Shown here: one piece after another, positions 54,855 to 63,417 of the stretch
Position numbering within the stretch: the stretch's first letter is position 1
Layout: every line of letters starts with the position of its first letter
Assembly (NCBI RefSeq): GCF_019879105.1
Contig: NZ_CP082247.1
Coordinates: 372,001 to 436,000, forward strand
Direction of reading: 5' to 3'
Source: Natrinema sp. SYSU A 869
GTDB lineage: Archaea; Halobacteriota; Halobacteria; Halobacteriales; Natrialbaceae
Length of the DNA: 64,000 bases
Made by a program: the position numbers and the translations under genes
Notes under the pieces: generated by a model
What the model saw: only the letters and a program-made list of their open reading frames with translations
What the model was told of the DNA's origin: nothing
Database searches by the model: none

Positions 54855-55094
54855 ATGCAGGATCTCAAGCTCGAGTGACTGGATGACAAGGAATCATCGG
54901 ACAACTGGATCCGACAATCTAACCACGAACAGCAACTCGAGAAGGCGCGGAAAGAAGCTGATCGGAAACGGCGAGACGAGTTGCTGGCATCGATCTATAG
55001 AGAGAGTGAATTGTCCGCGAACGACATCGCTCGCTGCTCTGCCGTCGAAATCTCTGACGGACGTATCCGACAAATCGCCAATGATGAGAGCTAA
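54855..55094 (+). pseudogene. HTH-like small gene with in-frame TGA
   Basis: From ATG 54855 the frame gives MQDLKLE, a TGA at 54876, then LDDKESSDNWIRQSNHEQQL to NDIARCSAVEISDGRIRQIA NDES. The C-terminal part looks like a helix-turn-helix (ELSANDIARCSAVEISDGRI RQIA). It may be the regulator next to the integrase in a provirus-like module, disabled by one nonsense codon, or it may use an undetected start downstream. Confidence 0.45.
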
Positions 55095-55313
55095 CGATAC
55101 GATACCCAAAATCGCAAGGCTGCAAAGGGGCACTAAGCTGTTAATAGCTCCGGCGGCACTATACATACTGTTATACGCACAAACCCAGCTGACGGACAGG
55201 ATTAGTGAAGTCGGAAGCAAGGGATCCGGGGGCGATCGTGGTCTGGAGTTGTGGAGATCGTCGTCGAGTTCGTCCTGGACGTCGCGACCAATGGATCACG
55301 ATGGAGGTCAACT

Positions 55314-55592
55314 ATGAGACGGCAGCTCGTCCAGGAGTTGATCGTCGAGAACCGGTGCGCGTGTGACGACTGTTCGGTCGACAACTTCGTCCGGTTGCGA
55401 GCGCTCGGCTTTTGCGCTGCTCCGGCGGTCGCACTGCTGGTTGCTCTCCACGTGATCGGTGTGCCGGCCCCGGTGTTTGTGGTCGCTCCCTTCGTCGTGG
55501 TGCTCGGGACTGTCGAGTGGATCGGCCCCGCGATCGAGGAGGCCGTGCCGTCAGAGTGCGGGGCTGATGAGAGGGACCAACAGCACCGATGA
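55314..55592 (+). CDS. Small membrane protein of the provirus-like module
   Basis: About 92 residues: a polar N-terminus with a CACDDC pair, then two membrane helices (LGFCAAPAVALLVALHVIGV and PVFVVAPFVVVLGTVEWI). GGAGGT lies 6 nt before ATG 55314, which decides this start over the longer frame. The stop overlaps the next ATG by 4 nt. Virus-type small membrane protein, function unknown. Confidence 0.6.
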   Translation: MRRQLVQELIVENRCACDDCSVDNFVRLRALGFCAAPAVALLVALHVIGVPAPVFVVAPFVVVLGTVEWIGPAIEEAVPSECGADERDQQHR

Positions 55593-55770
55593 GCGGGGAG
55601 GGATTCACTGCGTTGCTGACTGTCATCGTCTTCCTTATCGCTGTCCAGCAGGGATCGTCTCAGATCTACCTTGCCTCGGCGATCGCGTTCGGCACGTTCG
55701 TGATCGAGGCCCTGGGATCCTCAAGATCCTCGAGGACCTCGAGGAAGAGACGGGTGGGGTGGACGCATGA
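55589..55770 (+). pseudogene. Small membrane protein, frameshifted near the end
   Basis: Starts MSGEGFTALLTVIVFLIAVQ with one or two membrane helices (QIYLASAIAFGTFVIEAL). The expected tail GILKILEDLEEETGGVDA-stop lies in another frame, so one base seems to be missing near 55718 (GGGATCC). Its stop would overlap the ATG of the next gene (GCATGA), the same coupling as between its neighbours. Translation in the present frame runs on into unrelated residues. Confidence 0.55.
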
Positions 55771-56033
55771 GCCTTCTCGAGAAGTTCCACGAGGAATACG
55801 AATCCGACGGAGATCTCGTGTTGTTCCGCTGCACGGAGTGTGGCCGCACATCGATGAGTCTTGGATCGATACATGCGCACTGCGAGAAGCATCGCGGATA
55901 CACCCGGTTCAACATCCAGCTGCCGTTCACGAAAACCTCGATGGCAGACTTCGACGCCCTGATGGAGTATACCGAGATCCTGTGTGTCGAGCAGGCTCGT
56001 GAAATCAGCCTGAACGAGGTCGAAGGCTTGTGA
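55767..56033 (+). CDS. Zinc-finger protein of the provirus-like module
   Basis: An 88-residue protein with CTECG near residue 22 and IHAHCEKHRGYTR some 18 residues later, a CxxC...HxxxxxH-like zinc finger. The rest is helical (MADFDALMEYTEILCVEQAR). Its start overlaps the frame of the gene before. Such small zinc-finger proteins are common in haloarchaeal proviruses near the integrase. Confidence 0.6.
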   Translation: MSLLEKFHEEYESDGDLVLFRCTECGRTSMSLGSIHAHCEKHRGYTRFNIQLPFTKTSMADFDALMEYTEILCVEQAREISLNEVEGL

Positions 56034-56038
56034 GTTGA

Positions 56039-56161
56039 TTCGATGAGGCTGCGTTCTACGGACTCGGTGGCGGGGTATCCGCCGCGATCATCCATGCATT
56101 CCCAATCGATCCGGCGATAGTCGCCGCGCTCTATTTCCCCCAATGGCCGTCGAGATCGTGA
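56039..56161 (+). pseudogene. Relic of a small membrane protein
   Basis: The frame reads FDEAAFYGLGGGVSAAIIHA, then FPIDPAIVAALYFPQWPSRS-stop, a glycine-rich membrane helix pattern, but a TGA directly precedes it and there is no start codon. It probably belonged to the module at 55314-56033. Confidence 0.35.
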
Positions 56162-56172
56162 AGGAACCTCTT

Positions 56173-56198
56173 GTCCGAGAATCTCCCTAAAGTTGGAT
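56173..56198. repeat. 26-bp palindrome, copy A
   Basis: GTCCGA-N14-TTGGAT, followed by GGCGATTTTGTTCAATACAG and AAGCAGTTA, sequence shared with copies C and D. It lies about 150 bp upstream of the response regulator. Confidence 0.6.
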
Positions 56199-56349
56199 GG
56201 CGATTTTGTTCAATACAGGTGAAGCAGTTAGTGATTCGGCTATCAATCTGTCAGATCATCATGCCAAAGTAATTGGCGATCAATTTTAACAGGGAAAGGG
56301 TGTAACACTCAGACAGTTTCAATTATGATACAGAGAATTATTGATTTGT

Positions 56350-56781
56350 GTGGTTAGAGATAATACTATTCCTGATGTTTTACTTGTAGAGGATAACCCC
56401 GGGGATGTTCGATTAACTCGGGAGGCCTTTCGGAAGACCGAATTTGACGTGAGGATGCATATTGCCACAGATGGAATTAAGGCAATTGATTTCTTGAGGG
56501 ACGATGGATCACCGTGTCCTGATTTTGTGTTGTTGGATTTAAATCTGCCACGCAAAGACGGACTTGACGTGTTAGAGGAGATTAAGGGAGATCCTGAAAT
56601 GGAGCAGCTTCCGGTGCTTGTGTTGAGCAGTTCGACGGCCAGAGAGGATATTATCTCGAGTTATGAAAAACACGCGAACGCGTACTTGTCAAAGCCAGAC
56701 AGTCATGAATCGTTTGTCGAGTTAGTTCAGGCTGTTGAGAGTTTTTGGTTTGATAGGGTTCGGTTGCCGCCCTGCTCTTAA
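56350..56781 (+). CDS. Single-domain response regulator
   Basis: About 143 residues of CheY/Rcp1-type receiver fold. The acidic pocket is VLLVEDNPGD, the phosphoacceptor Asp is in FVLLDLNLPRKDG, the conserved Ser/Thr is in VLVLSSSTA, and the Lys is in NAYLSKPDS. All key residues are present. There is no output domain, so it should relay phosphate or act by protein contact, as in the Rcp1-like regulators that pair with light or redox sensor kinases. No kinase is nearby. The start is taken at GTG 56350 since no ATG is in frame. It is flanked by repeat copies A and B as a stand-alone cargo gene. Confidence 0.8.
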   Translation: MVRDNTIPDVLLVEDNPGDVRLTREAFRKTEFDVRMHIATDGIKAIDFLRDDGSPCPDFVLLDLNLPRKDGLDVLEEIKGDPEMEQLPVLVLSSSTAREDIISSYEKHANAYLSKPDSHESFVELVQAVESFWFDRVRLPPCS

Positions 56782-56794
56782 GTGGTTTAGGGCA

Positions 56795-56902
56795 AGACAG
56801 GCACTTGACAGAACCACAATGGCAAATTCTACACGTACTTAACGCCACTTTTGAAGATAGGCTTGGTGAAATCATCGTCCGAGAGTTTTCCCAATGTCGG
56901 AC
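56795..56902. repeat. Dispersed repeat block with palindrome copy B
   Basis: ACGTACTTAACGCCACTTTT, then AGGCTTGGTGAAATCATC, then the palindrome GTCCGA-N14-TCGGAC at 56877-56902. The same block occurs at 60429-60497. Confidence 0.65.
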
Positions 56903-56983
56903 TCTCCTGTCTTCTACGACAGACTCAAGAATCAAGTCCAATGGAGGAAATGACATTTGAATGACTGGTTAGTAGTAAGGACG

Positions 56984-57172
56984 ATGTCTGATCGACTGAT
57001 CGTCGAGTTTGCTGCCAAGAACAAATACCAGTCGCTGACTTGCTACGAAGTCACTGAGGGTGAACATGGAATTCACCTTGAGGACAGCTTTGGCGACCAA
57101 CTGGGATACGTTCCATACGAACAACTCGAGTTCGTTGGTCTGAATCCCGAAGCATCAGATAAGGAGGAGTAA
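56984..57172 (+). CDS. Small hypothetical protein
   Basis: About 62 residues (MSDRLIVEFAAKNKYQSLTC, then HLEDSFGDQLGYVPYEQLEF), beta-rich. The start at 56984 is preferred to an upstream ATG at 56957 on composition. No family recognised. First of two genes between palindromes B and C. Confidence 0.45.
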   Translation: MSDRLIVEFAAKNKYQSLTCYEVTEGEHGIHLEDSFGDQLGYVPYEQLEFVGLNPEASDKEE

Positions 57173-57229
57173 CGGCAAACGCGATTCTGTTATAGCCGGT
57201 TGTGTAATTAGTCATGGGAGGGAAGTTTA

Positions 57230-57637
57230 ATGAAACATTGGATCTATACCATATACAAGATGCTTCGGGGGATCATCGCGTTTGTCGCATCGCTGTTCGA
57301 TGAAGCCGTGAAAATCGCAAAATGGCCATTTAACCCAACCAACAGTGCGGGGCAGTACGTTACTCCTTCAAACCGCCAGTTCCTGACAAAGGAGGTGAAT
57401 CTCGTGGTGACTATTGGATACCGTTTGGGTCAGGCAGGGGTGAATTTCAGCAAGGCGCTTGTTTTCGATGTGTTGGCTCCGTTAATTGATGCCATAATTG
57501 GGATTGCGAGCGACCTCTACCACTCAAACCCGAATTATACTCGAATGGCGCTTCGCGGAGGGTTCTCTGCTGTTCAAGCAATCTTTGCAGTAGGGGTTGC
57601 TGGTCTAATGTTACTCGTTGAACTGTTCCGCAAGTGA
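57230..57637 (+). CDS. Hypothetical membrane-associated protein
   Basis: A 135-residue, mostly hydrophobic and amphipathic helical protein (WIYTIYKMLRGIIAFVASLF at the front, SAVQAIFAVGVAGLMLLVEL near the end). The middle (FLTKEVNLVVTIGYRLGQAG) is less hydrophobic. It may be a membrane-active cargo protein such as an effector, immunity or viral protein; nothing specific is recognised. A good GGGAGG lies just upstream. Confidence 0.55.
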   Translation: MKHWIYTIYKMLRGIIAFVASLFDEAVKIAKWPFNPTNSAGQYVTPSNRQFLTKEVNLVVTIGYRLGQAGVNFSKALVFDVLAPLIDAIIGIASDLYHSNPNYTRMALRGGFSAVQAIFAVGVAGLMLLVELFRK

Positions 57638-57684
57638 GGAGGAGAGTGGTCTGCCCATTGATTGTAACTTAGCGTCGGTCCTGT

Positions 57685-57710
57685 GTCCGATTCTTTCTCT
57701 GAAGTCGGAC
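57685..57710. repeat. 26-bp palindrome, copy C
   Basis: GTCCGA-N14-TCGGAC with perfect half sites. It is followed by TTCAATATAGGGTAAGCAGT and later CTGCTGAATATAGAG (57786), matching the right end of the element at 59177-59380. Confidence 0.65.
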
Positions 57711-57932
57711 GGTGACTTCTTTCAATATAGGGTAAGCAGTTACCAAAGGGGCTATCGATCTACCCGAAATATGCCAAAAGCCGCCTGCTGAATATAGAGC
57801 ATGAGTTCAGCCGACGGCTTCGTTTGTTTTATAGATAAAGTTACTGAATATACATATAATAGGTCTGCGAATACAGTCAAATTGAAATACAATCTGCAAA
57901 GTTGAAATAGGTCGTGAACCATTACGCACCAT

Positions 57933-58988
57933 ATGTACCGAAGAGAATATCTTGCTGCTGGAGCAGCGTCTGCCTTCACAATCGGAATTGCTGGGTGTTT
58001 TCAGTCTACTGATAGTGATACGTCCTTTAATGAAGACGAGGCGACGGAAGCCTACTACGAAGCAATCGCCGCTGACGACTGGGACGCCCTCTCCGAAGCT
58101 GTCCATGATGACTCTGATCTCATGAACGCGTTCGACATGGCCGGGAGCAGCGGCGATGATTGGGGCATTGCTATCCGCGGTGGCGGCCAAGAGTTGATCC
58201 AGGATTTCGATGAATTAGATGTCGTAGCCGTGGAGGCTGAAGTCGTGTCTGAGTTCGACGATGTGAGGGATGTCAAAGCAACGGTGACGTGGGAGAACTA
58301 CGGTCAGGAAACGGAAATGACTGAAGAACTTGAATTCCGGCGTGACGGTAGTGATTGGGCTATCTGGGATGCCAATCCTGACCTTATTCTCGACGTCTAC
58401 GAGGAACTCGGGCCGTGTCCTGCGTCATACGAGCAGCCGCATAGCTACGTTGCCCGGCAAGCTGAGCACGCTGCTGACCGCACGTACGGCCATCTCAGAA
58501 CCGCGTACATCATCTCGTTCTTCACTGAAGATGGCAAGTACGTCCACGAACCTGAGGACATCGATAGGATCGTCGTCCAGTTCCCTGAAGAAATACAATG
58601 GGGGAACTATCACAAGACGATCGTCGAGTACCAAGACGCGGTTGATACAGTCGAGCGGAACAAGAGCGAGATTGAGGATACTCGAAATGTTGTTCATCAG
58701 TGCAGCACGCCCGATGACGAATTCGTCTTATCGATTCTGGATGACATACAGGAGAAGGCAGAGTACTACTTGGAGGCGACGAAGGCGTTCATCTCTGCGC
58801 TTGAAACATTGGCTGAGTACGACGGTGATGCAGAGTTCGATCAATATGAACACACCACGACGCTGCCCGGGCCAGAATCGGCGCAGAACGATCTCCTAGA
58901 GGGGTTAGAGAATTTGGTTGCTGCACGGAAGGTAGATGGTGTGCCGAGTGATTTAGAGGCACAGTTAGAAGTGGCCGCCCGCGACTAA
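57933..58988 (+). CDS. Lipoprotein, unknown function
   Basis: A 351-residue protein with a short signal (MYRREYLAAGAASAFTIGIA) and lipobox IAGC (Cys 22), so it should be anchored outside the cell. The first half has an NTF2-like look (EDEATEAYYEAIAADDWDAL to DVKATVTWENYGQETEMTEE LEF), as found in secreted stability or ligand-binding domains. The second half is helical and may form a bundle (ILDDIQEKAEYYLEATKAFI). It stands alone between palindromes C and D. Confidence 0.7.
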   Translation: MYRREYLAAGAASAFTIGIAGCFQSTDSDTSFNEDEATEAYYEAIAADDWDALSEAVHDDSDLMNAFDMAGSSGDDWGIAIRGGGQELIQDFDELDVVAVEAEVVSEFDDVRDVKATVTWENYGQETEMTEELEFRRDGSDWAIWDANPDLILDVYEELGPCPASYEQPHSYVARQAEHAADRTYGHLRTAYIISFFTEDGKYVHEPEDIDRIVVQFPEEIQWGNYHKTIVEYQDAVDTVERNKSEIEDTRNVVHQCSTPDDEFVLSILDDIQEKAEYYLEATKAFISALETLAEYDGDAEFDQYEHTTTLPGPESAQNDLLEGLENLVAARKVDGVPSDLEAQLEVAARD

Positions 58989-59176
58989 CGAGTCACCTAC
59001 TGGAGTCTGTCCCTCGTCTCAGCTGGGAAATCTCAGATACCTACCGCGGTCAACAGGCTCCAGGTATTGGAAGGTCAGTTAACACGGAATAAGCGAAATG
59101 GTCTGCTGAATCCATCTTCTGTATCGACCGATCACTCCTTTTCGCAGATCGGCCCTCAGTCTGTGCCACATTCGCG

Positions 59177-59380
59177 CTCTGTATTCAGCACGACTCTGCC
59201 AACATCACCGATAGCTGAGAGAAGTACCAGCATTAGATTTGCGTGTATACTTACCGCTTGGGTCGTGTCCGAGAAGTTTCCTAAAGTTGGACAGCGCTTC
59301 ATTCAGTACAGGTATACAGTTATCGGCGCGAGATTCCGCCTCTCCAAAATGCTGTCAAGATCGGCCCGCTGAATACAGAG
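59177..59380. mobile_element. MITE-like element with palindrome copy D (204 bp)
   Basis: Bounded by perfect 13-bp inverted repeats, CTCTGTATTCAGC (59177-59189) and GCTGAATACAGAG (59368-59380). The palindrome GTCCGA-N14-TTGGAC sits in the middle (59267-59292). Partial copies of its left part (60363 on), middle and right part (57784 on) occur at the other cargo-gene borders. No coding sequence is present. Confidence 0.65.
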
Positions 59381-59431
59381 GACGTAGTCAGAAAACATTT
59401 ATATCTTTTCCTTATATACAATTCCAATAAG

Positions 59432-60327
59432 ATGGTCAAGGGTTCTGAGGGAAAATACACAAGACCTTAGAGTCCCAGATCCGGCGATACGGTCTGATCA
59501 AACAGAGGAGAATCGATGAAGACCAGGTCGATACAGATCTCTCGATGGAGGAGTTGCTTGAGATCACCGATGGGATTCTCGAAGAAGAAGATATCCCAGA
59601 GGAAGGGGAAGAACGCTATTCCTACTTTAGCAGTGTTCTACGGGTGATGATGGAAGAGGGCTTTGAGACAGGGATGGCTTCTCTATCTGGTCTGCTGGAA
59701 ATGTCTCTAGCTAGTCTAGGTGGTGAAATTTTGGAACATGAGGACATAGAACGGTATGAAGCGGTGGTCGATATGATTAATAGGTTTTCTGATGAGCAAC
59801 TGGAGTTGGCGTTCGAGTATGTCTTAGAGTTCAGAGAAATGGATCAGGGTATTGCTGCCACTCAGAACCACGTGCAGTTGTCGGAGATGGCGGATCCTGT
59901 TTCGGAAATCCAGGTGGATGATTCTGAGTCTGCACAGAAGGCCGTGGATCTCTATTCGAAATGTATGGACGTGTGCGACAACGCCTCGACCCTGTTGTTG
60001 GCTTTGAAGCGTATCGATGAGGGTGAGAACCTGTTCGATGTGGATTTGACCGGGATGGGGTACGCGGCGAAGTTAAACGAACTCTCCGATTCAAAGTGTG
60101 AGACCTTGGTTGAGGGTATCGACAAGGATCTACGGAACGCCATCTCTCACGGCGATTTAGTCATAGAACCTTACGAGGAAGAGGTCTATGACGCCAGCAC
60201 TGGGAAACGGTACTCGTTTGAGGGGTTAGAGGATAAAACCAAGACCTGTATATCTGTTTCCAACTTCATGGGGTCGATCGTTTTGATCGTAACCACGAAA
60301 TGGGTCTATTCTAATGACATGAATTGA
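59432..60327 (+). pseudogene. HEPN-like protein, frameshifted near the start
   Basis: The intact start would be ATG 59432 (MVKGSEGK) continuing as HKTLESQIRRYGLIKQRRID in another frame; one A is missing from the run near 59451. From ATG 59545 a 260-residue frame stays open. It is all-helical, and near the end GIDKDLRNAISHGDL carries an R-N-x3-H motif (RNAISH), the HEPN ribonuclease signature. HEPN proteins act as RNases in abortive-infection and toxin systems. TATA-like TTTATATC and TTATATAC lie 20-35 bp upstream. The frameshift may disable it, or may be a sequencing error; a shorter protein could still be made. Confidence 0.65.
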
Positions 60328-60362
60328 ATGTTCTTTTGTTAAACTTGTGCGAGATTCGCGTT

Positions 60363-60497
60363 GTGTATTCAGCACGACTCCGCCACTATCACCGATGGCT
60401 GATAGAAGTTCCAACGTTAGATTCGCATACGTACTTAACGCCACTTTCGAAACCAGACTTGGTGAAATCATCGTCCGAGAACCCCGCCTTTAAGGAC
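60363..60497. repeat. Dispersed repeat block with palindrome copy E
   Basis: It begins GTGTATTCAGCACGACTCCG, like the left end of the element at 59177, continues with ACGTACTTAACGCCACTTTC as in block B, and ends with GTCCGA (60473) facing a degenerate AAGGAC. Confidence 0.6.
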
Positions 60498-60627
60498 ATC
60501 TCAAACCGATATATGGGTCTGCTTCTAACCGAATTACTCAGTCATTCATGCCTTATTAAGCCAAAGTTGGAATTCGGGGGCACTAAAATACGATGAACAC
60601 AGAGGAAACCAGCTCTGAAAAAGACGG

Positions 60628-61861
60628 TCAAAAGAATCCACCGAGTAGACTGGCAAATTCACCGACTTTCAGCGCGAGAACCGCGGTTAGGAGGCCAACT
60701 ACAGAAATGATCATACGACTATGACGCTCTGACTGAGTAGAGCTTAACATTGCTGCGAATCCTCCAAAAGCAAATAGAAGCCCTCCGTAAGAAGCAATAA
60801 GGAGCTGACCTGCTTCTTGAGGGTCAGCAACTTTGATCGCTATTTGACCTGTTATCACGATGACTGCGATAATTGCTGAGAAAAACCCAAGAAACTCTAA
60901 AACATTCGCTGAAATCCTGATGAATAGTGTCTATTTCGGAATTCAATTCTTTGATTCTTTTCTTTGCTTCCTCGACTTGTGTTTCAGATTTGGTAACAGA
61001 ACTAGAGATTTCGTCAGTCCTGTCTTCTAGCCTGCTCTGTTGTTGGCGTATTTCGATATGAGTCTCTATTCTTCCAAACTTTGCGCTTAAATTCGTATAA
61101 TTTGTTCGGGAGCGAGAGAGTTCACTAATAGCATGTGAGATAGATGCTTTTGCTGCATCGTGTTCTCCGTTCAGAGATTCTATTTGTGCTTTCACAGAAA
61201 GATACTCTGCTGAATAATCACCTGATTCCACTGCTCGGTTAATTTCTCTCTTTCCTATCTCCAGCAGCTCTTGATCATCTTTTGGTATGTCAGTATTCGA
61301 CCCTACGTATTGGGCCTCCTTCTCGATCAGTATCATAATGACTTCTGCGAGAATTTTATGCAGATCTGGATAGTCTGGATTATCTCGAGAATTATCAAAC
61401 GCTTCATCAAGTGCTTTGCTCAGAGTCTCTGGATTGGTTGAATTTACTAGTGAGAAGGACTTTAATTTCCCATAATAAGGATGTCCTTGGAACTCCTGTT
61501 CATACCGGTTAACCAACTTCCTCATTCCCTCATAGTCATCTAATTCCTGATGAAGTCTGCAGAGAATGTAGAATATGTAGAACCGATAGTCATCATCCAG
61601 GAAATCTGTATTATTATTCAGATCAACTGCTAATTTATGAGGTAGAGAATATGTTGGAGTTGGTCCTATTCGACTCTCCTCGCTAATTGTCATGTCCTCA
61701 GCAATCCGATCTAGATAATATATAAACTCGGTAGATTCCTTCGCATATCCATAATCAGATAATAGTTTATAAATTCTGTTAAGTATATGGTCTATATTAA
61801 TCGGGTTCCCATTTCCATTAGCAAAATATGGGGCGGTGTCAATGTATCCAATTTCATCCAT
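60628..61861 (-). pseudogene. TPR/coiled-coil protein with C-terminal membrane domain, frameshifted
   Basis: The first 320 residues are helical repeats (TPR-like, for example YFYIFYILCRLHQELDDYEG-type and EYLSVKAQIESLNGEHDAAK), followed by a coiled coil (QVEEAKKRIKELNSEIDTIH). In the present frame it then degrades. In the next frame it continues RISANVLEFLGFFSAIIAVI, then GQLLIASYGGLLFAFGGFAA and MIISVVGLLTAVLALKVGEF, three membrane helices. One base change near 60925 would join them. Repeat-sensor plus membrane-effector design is typical of many anti-phage proteins that depolarise membranes. The base composition is much more AT-rich than the surroundings, so it was probably acquired by transfer. 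Confidence 0.65.
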
Positions 61862-61932
61862 ATCTACAGAGTGATTTCAAATCGCCATAAAATATGTGAC
61901 ATCGTATTAAACTGTACTTGCTGTGGTGCTGT

Positions 61933-61958
61933 GTCCGGGAACTCTTCTAAAGTCGGAC
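61933..61958. repeat. 26-bp palindrome, copy F
   Basis: GTCCGG-N14-TCGGAC, 86 bp upstream of the integrase start. It is the last copy of the series and the one nearest the recombinase. Confidence 0.65.
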
Positions 61959-62043
61959 GAAATCCACCCTAATCCCACCGTCTGAACCACCGAAACAACT
62001 ACCATCTCCCCTCGAAACTGACCGGATAGCGCGCATCCCGGAC

Positions 62044-62631
62044 ATGAACCTACAACAGCACAAGCAGCGAGACGATATGAAGGTCTGGCTCAGCCAGACC
62101 GAGGTCGATCAGTTCCTCGAGGCCGCCGACGATACGCAGCAGCGAATCGCGTTTGCACTCGGTGCCCGCTGCGGGCTCCGTTCACACGAGGTTCTCAACG
62201 TCGCTCCTGACGATGTCGTCGACACCGATGCCGGCACGATGCTCCGAGTCTGGCACGGGAAAGGCGACAAGTTCCGCGAGACGCCGGTCCCGCGAGATCT
62301 CGCAACGACCATCGACACGATCGACGACTATCGCGACGCGGACGCGAGTTCGCCGCTTGTCGAGATCACAAGCACACGCTCGCTGCGCCGCTGGGTTCGA
62401 TCGACAGCTGACGAGTTGTACGAAGAGACCGGCGACGCTGGCTGGGATCACCTCGGGTTCCACGATCTCCGTCGGACCTGGGCGACCGCACTCGCCTCGG
62501 CGGATGTCGATCCGCTCTTGGTGTGTGACTGGGGTGGGTGGAACGACCTCGAGACGTTCCTCAAGCACTACCGCGGGACGTTCTCACCAGAAGCTCAGCA
62601 ACGAGAACGTAGGAAAGTGAACTGGCTATGA
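62044..62631 (+). CDS. Tyrosine recombinase/integrase
   Basis: A 195-residue integrase consisting mostly of the catalytic domain. The first Arg is in GARCGLRSHEVLNV, the HxxR box is HDLRRTWATA, the third-position residue is in CDWGGWNDLE, and the nucleophilic Tyr is in FLKHYRGTF. All catalytic positions are present. This short type is found in haloarchaeal pleolipovirus-like proviruses and integrative plasmids. An internal ATG at 62077 (MKVWLSQ) is an alternative start. The stop overlaps the ATG of the next gene (CTATGA). A decayed copy lies at 54195-54740 in the opposite orientation. Confidence 0.88.
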   Translation: MNLQQHKQRDDMKVWLSQTEVDQFLEAADDTQQRIAFALGARCGLRSHEVLNVAPDDVVDTDAGTMLRVWHGKGDKFRETPVPRDLATTIDTIDDYRDADASSPLVEITSTRSLRRWVRSTADELYEETGDAGWDHLGFHDLRRTWATALASADVDPLLVCDWGGWNDLETFLKHYRGTFSPEAQQRERRKVNWL

Positions 62632-62920
62632 CTGATACAGAGCGAAAAAAGACTTGCACTGGATCGAGGCGATCGACGGGCTCGTCACGGTCGTGATCTT
62701 CGTGACTGCGTTAGTCGCTGGCCTAGTCGGAGTGTTTCTCGGCGAGTGGCTGGCGTTGGTCTTGATCCCGATAGGATGACTCTTCGCGGCTTTTGACCCT
62801 CATGTCGGGAGGTGGAAACATGTCTGGGTGTATGACACGGAGATCGATCAGGACGAACTGCTGTTTCGAGAGGTCTGGTCAGAATACACGGCCGACAATC
62901 TCGGAAAGGCACGAATATGA
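62628..62920 (+). pseudogene. Membrane protein after the integrase, broken
   Basis: Starts MTDTERKK, then the protein continues in the next frame as DLHWIEAIDGLVTVVIFVTA with two membrane helices (a one-base change in the A-run near 62651). It has a TGA at 62778-62780 where Trp is likely, and ends EYTADNLGKARI-stop. The stop overlaps the ATG of the next gene (ATGA). The pattern of coupled small genes after the integrase is that of a provirus, with this member inactivated. Confidence 0.6.
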
Positions 62921-63072
62921 ATATTCCAGAAGAGTTCGACCGGTCGGAGTGGGATAGTGTTGGCTACATCCCTCCCGATCGCCGCTCGAGCAATGAGGTC
63001 TACAACTGGTCGCAGTTCTACGACTTCTGGAAGTGGCTGAAACAGGAGGGACTATTCGATGACGGGGAATAA
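62917..63072 (+). CDS. Small protein of the integrase module
   Basis: A 51-residue protein (MNIPEEFDRSEWDSVGYIPP, then NWSQFYDFWKWLKQEGLFDD), rich in aromatics, with a likely helical C-terminus. It overlaps the gene before by 4 nt. No family recognised. Confidence 0.5.
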   Translation: MNIPEEFDRSEWDSVGYIPPDRRSSNEVYNWSQFYDFWKWLKQEGLFDDGE

Positions 63073-63089
63073 CGCAAGACCAGAGGCAC

Positions 63090-63212
63090 CTATTTCACAC
63101 CGACCACGCGATCGCAGTTCCTGCAACAAATCACGAGTACGTCGCCGTCTCGAGTATAGTGCTGTTCGTCTTTTGGGTCGAAGTCTTGTTCGCAGTATGG
63201 ACAAATCCCCAT
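63090..63212 (-). CDS. Tiny zinc-finger protein
   Basis: A 40-residue protein with CPYC near the start and CRNC near the end (MGICPYCEQDFDPKDEQHYT, then VLVICCRNCDRVVGVK): two CxxC knuckles for one zinc. Convergent with the gene at 62917. Typical of haloarchaeal mobile elements. Confidence 0.6.
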   Translation of the reverse strand: MGICPYCEQDFDPKDEQHYTRDGDVLVICCRNCDRVVGVK

Positions 63213-63417
63213 ACGGAATACACAACATAATAGCACAAATAGGACTCCCCCAGTCAAATAGCCCGGACTACTTGAACAGAGCTGACAATAAGGACTTTTT
63301 CGAACAGATGATTGAGAATCCTGGTTACCGTACATCTCTATCGATGTGACGCACTCGACAGGGAGTTCCAACCGACAATAGATTCAGTATGTTATAATAA
63401 TTATATCTCCATAAGAA

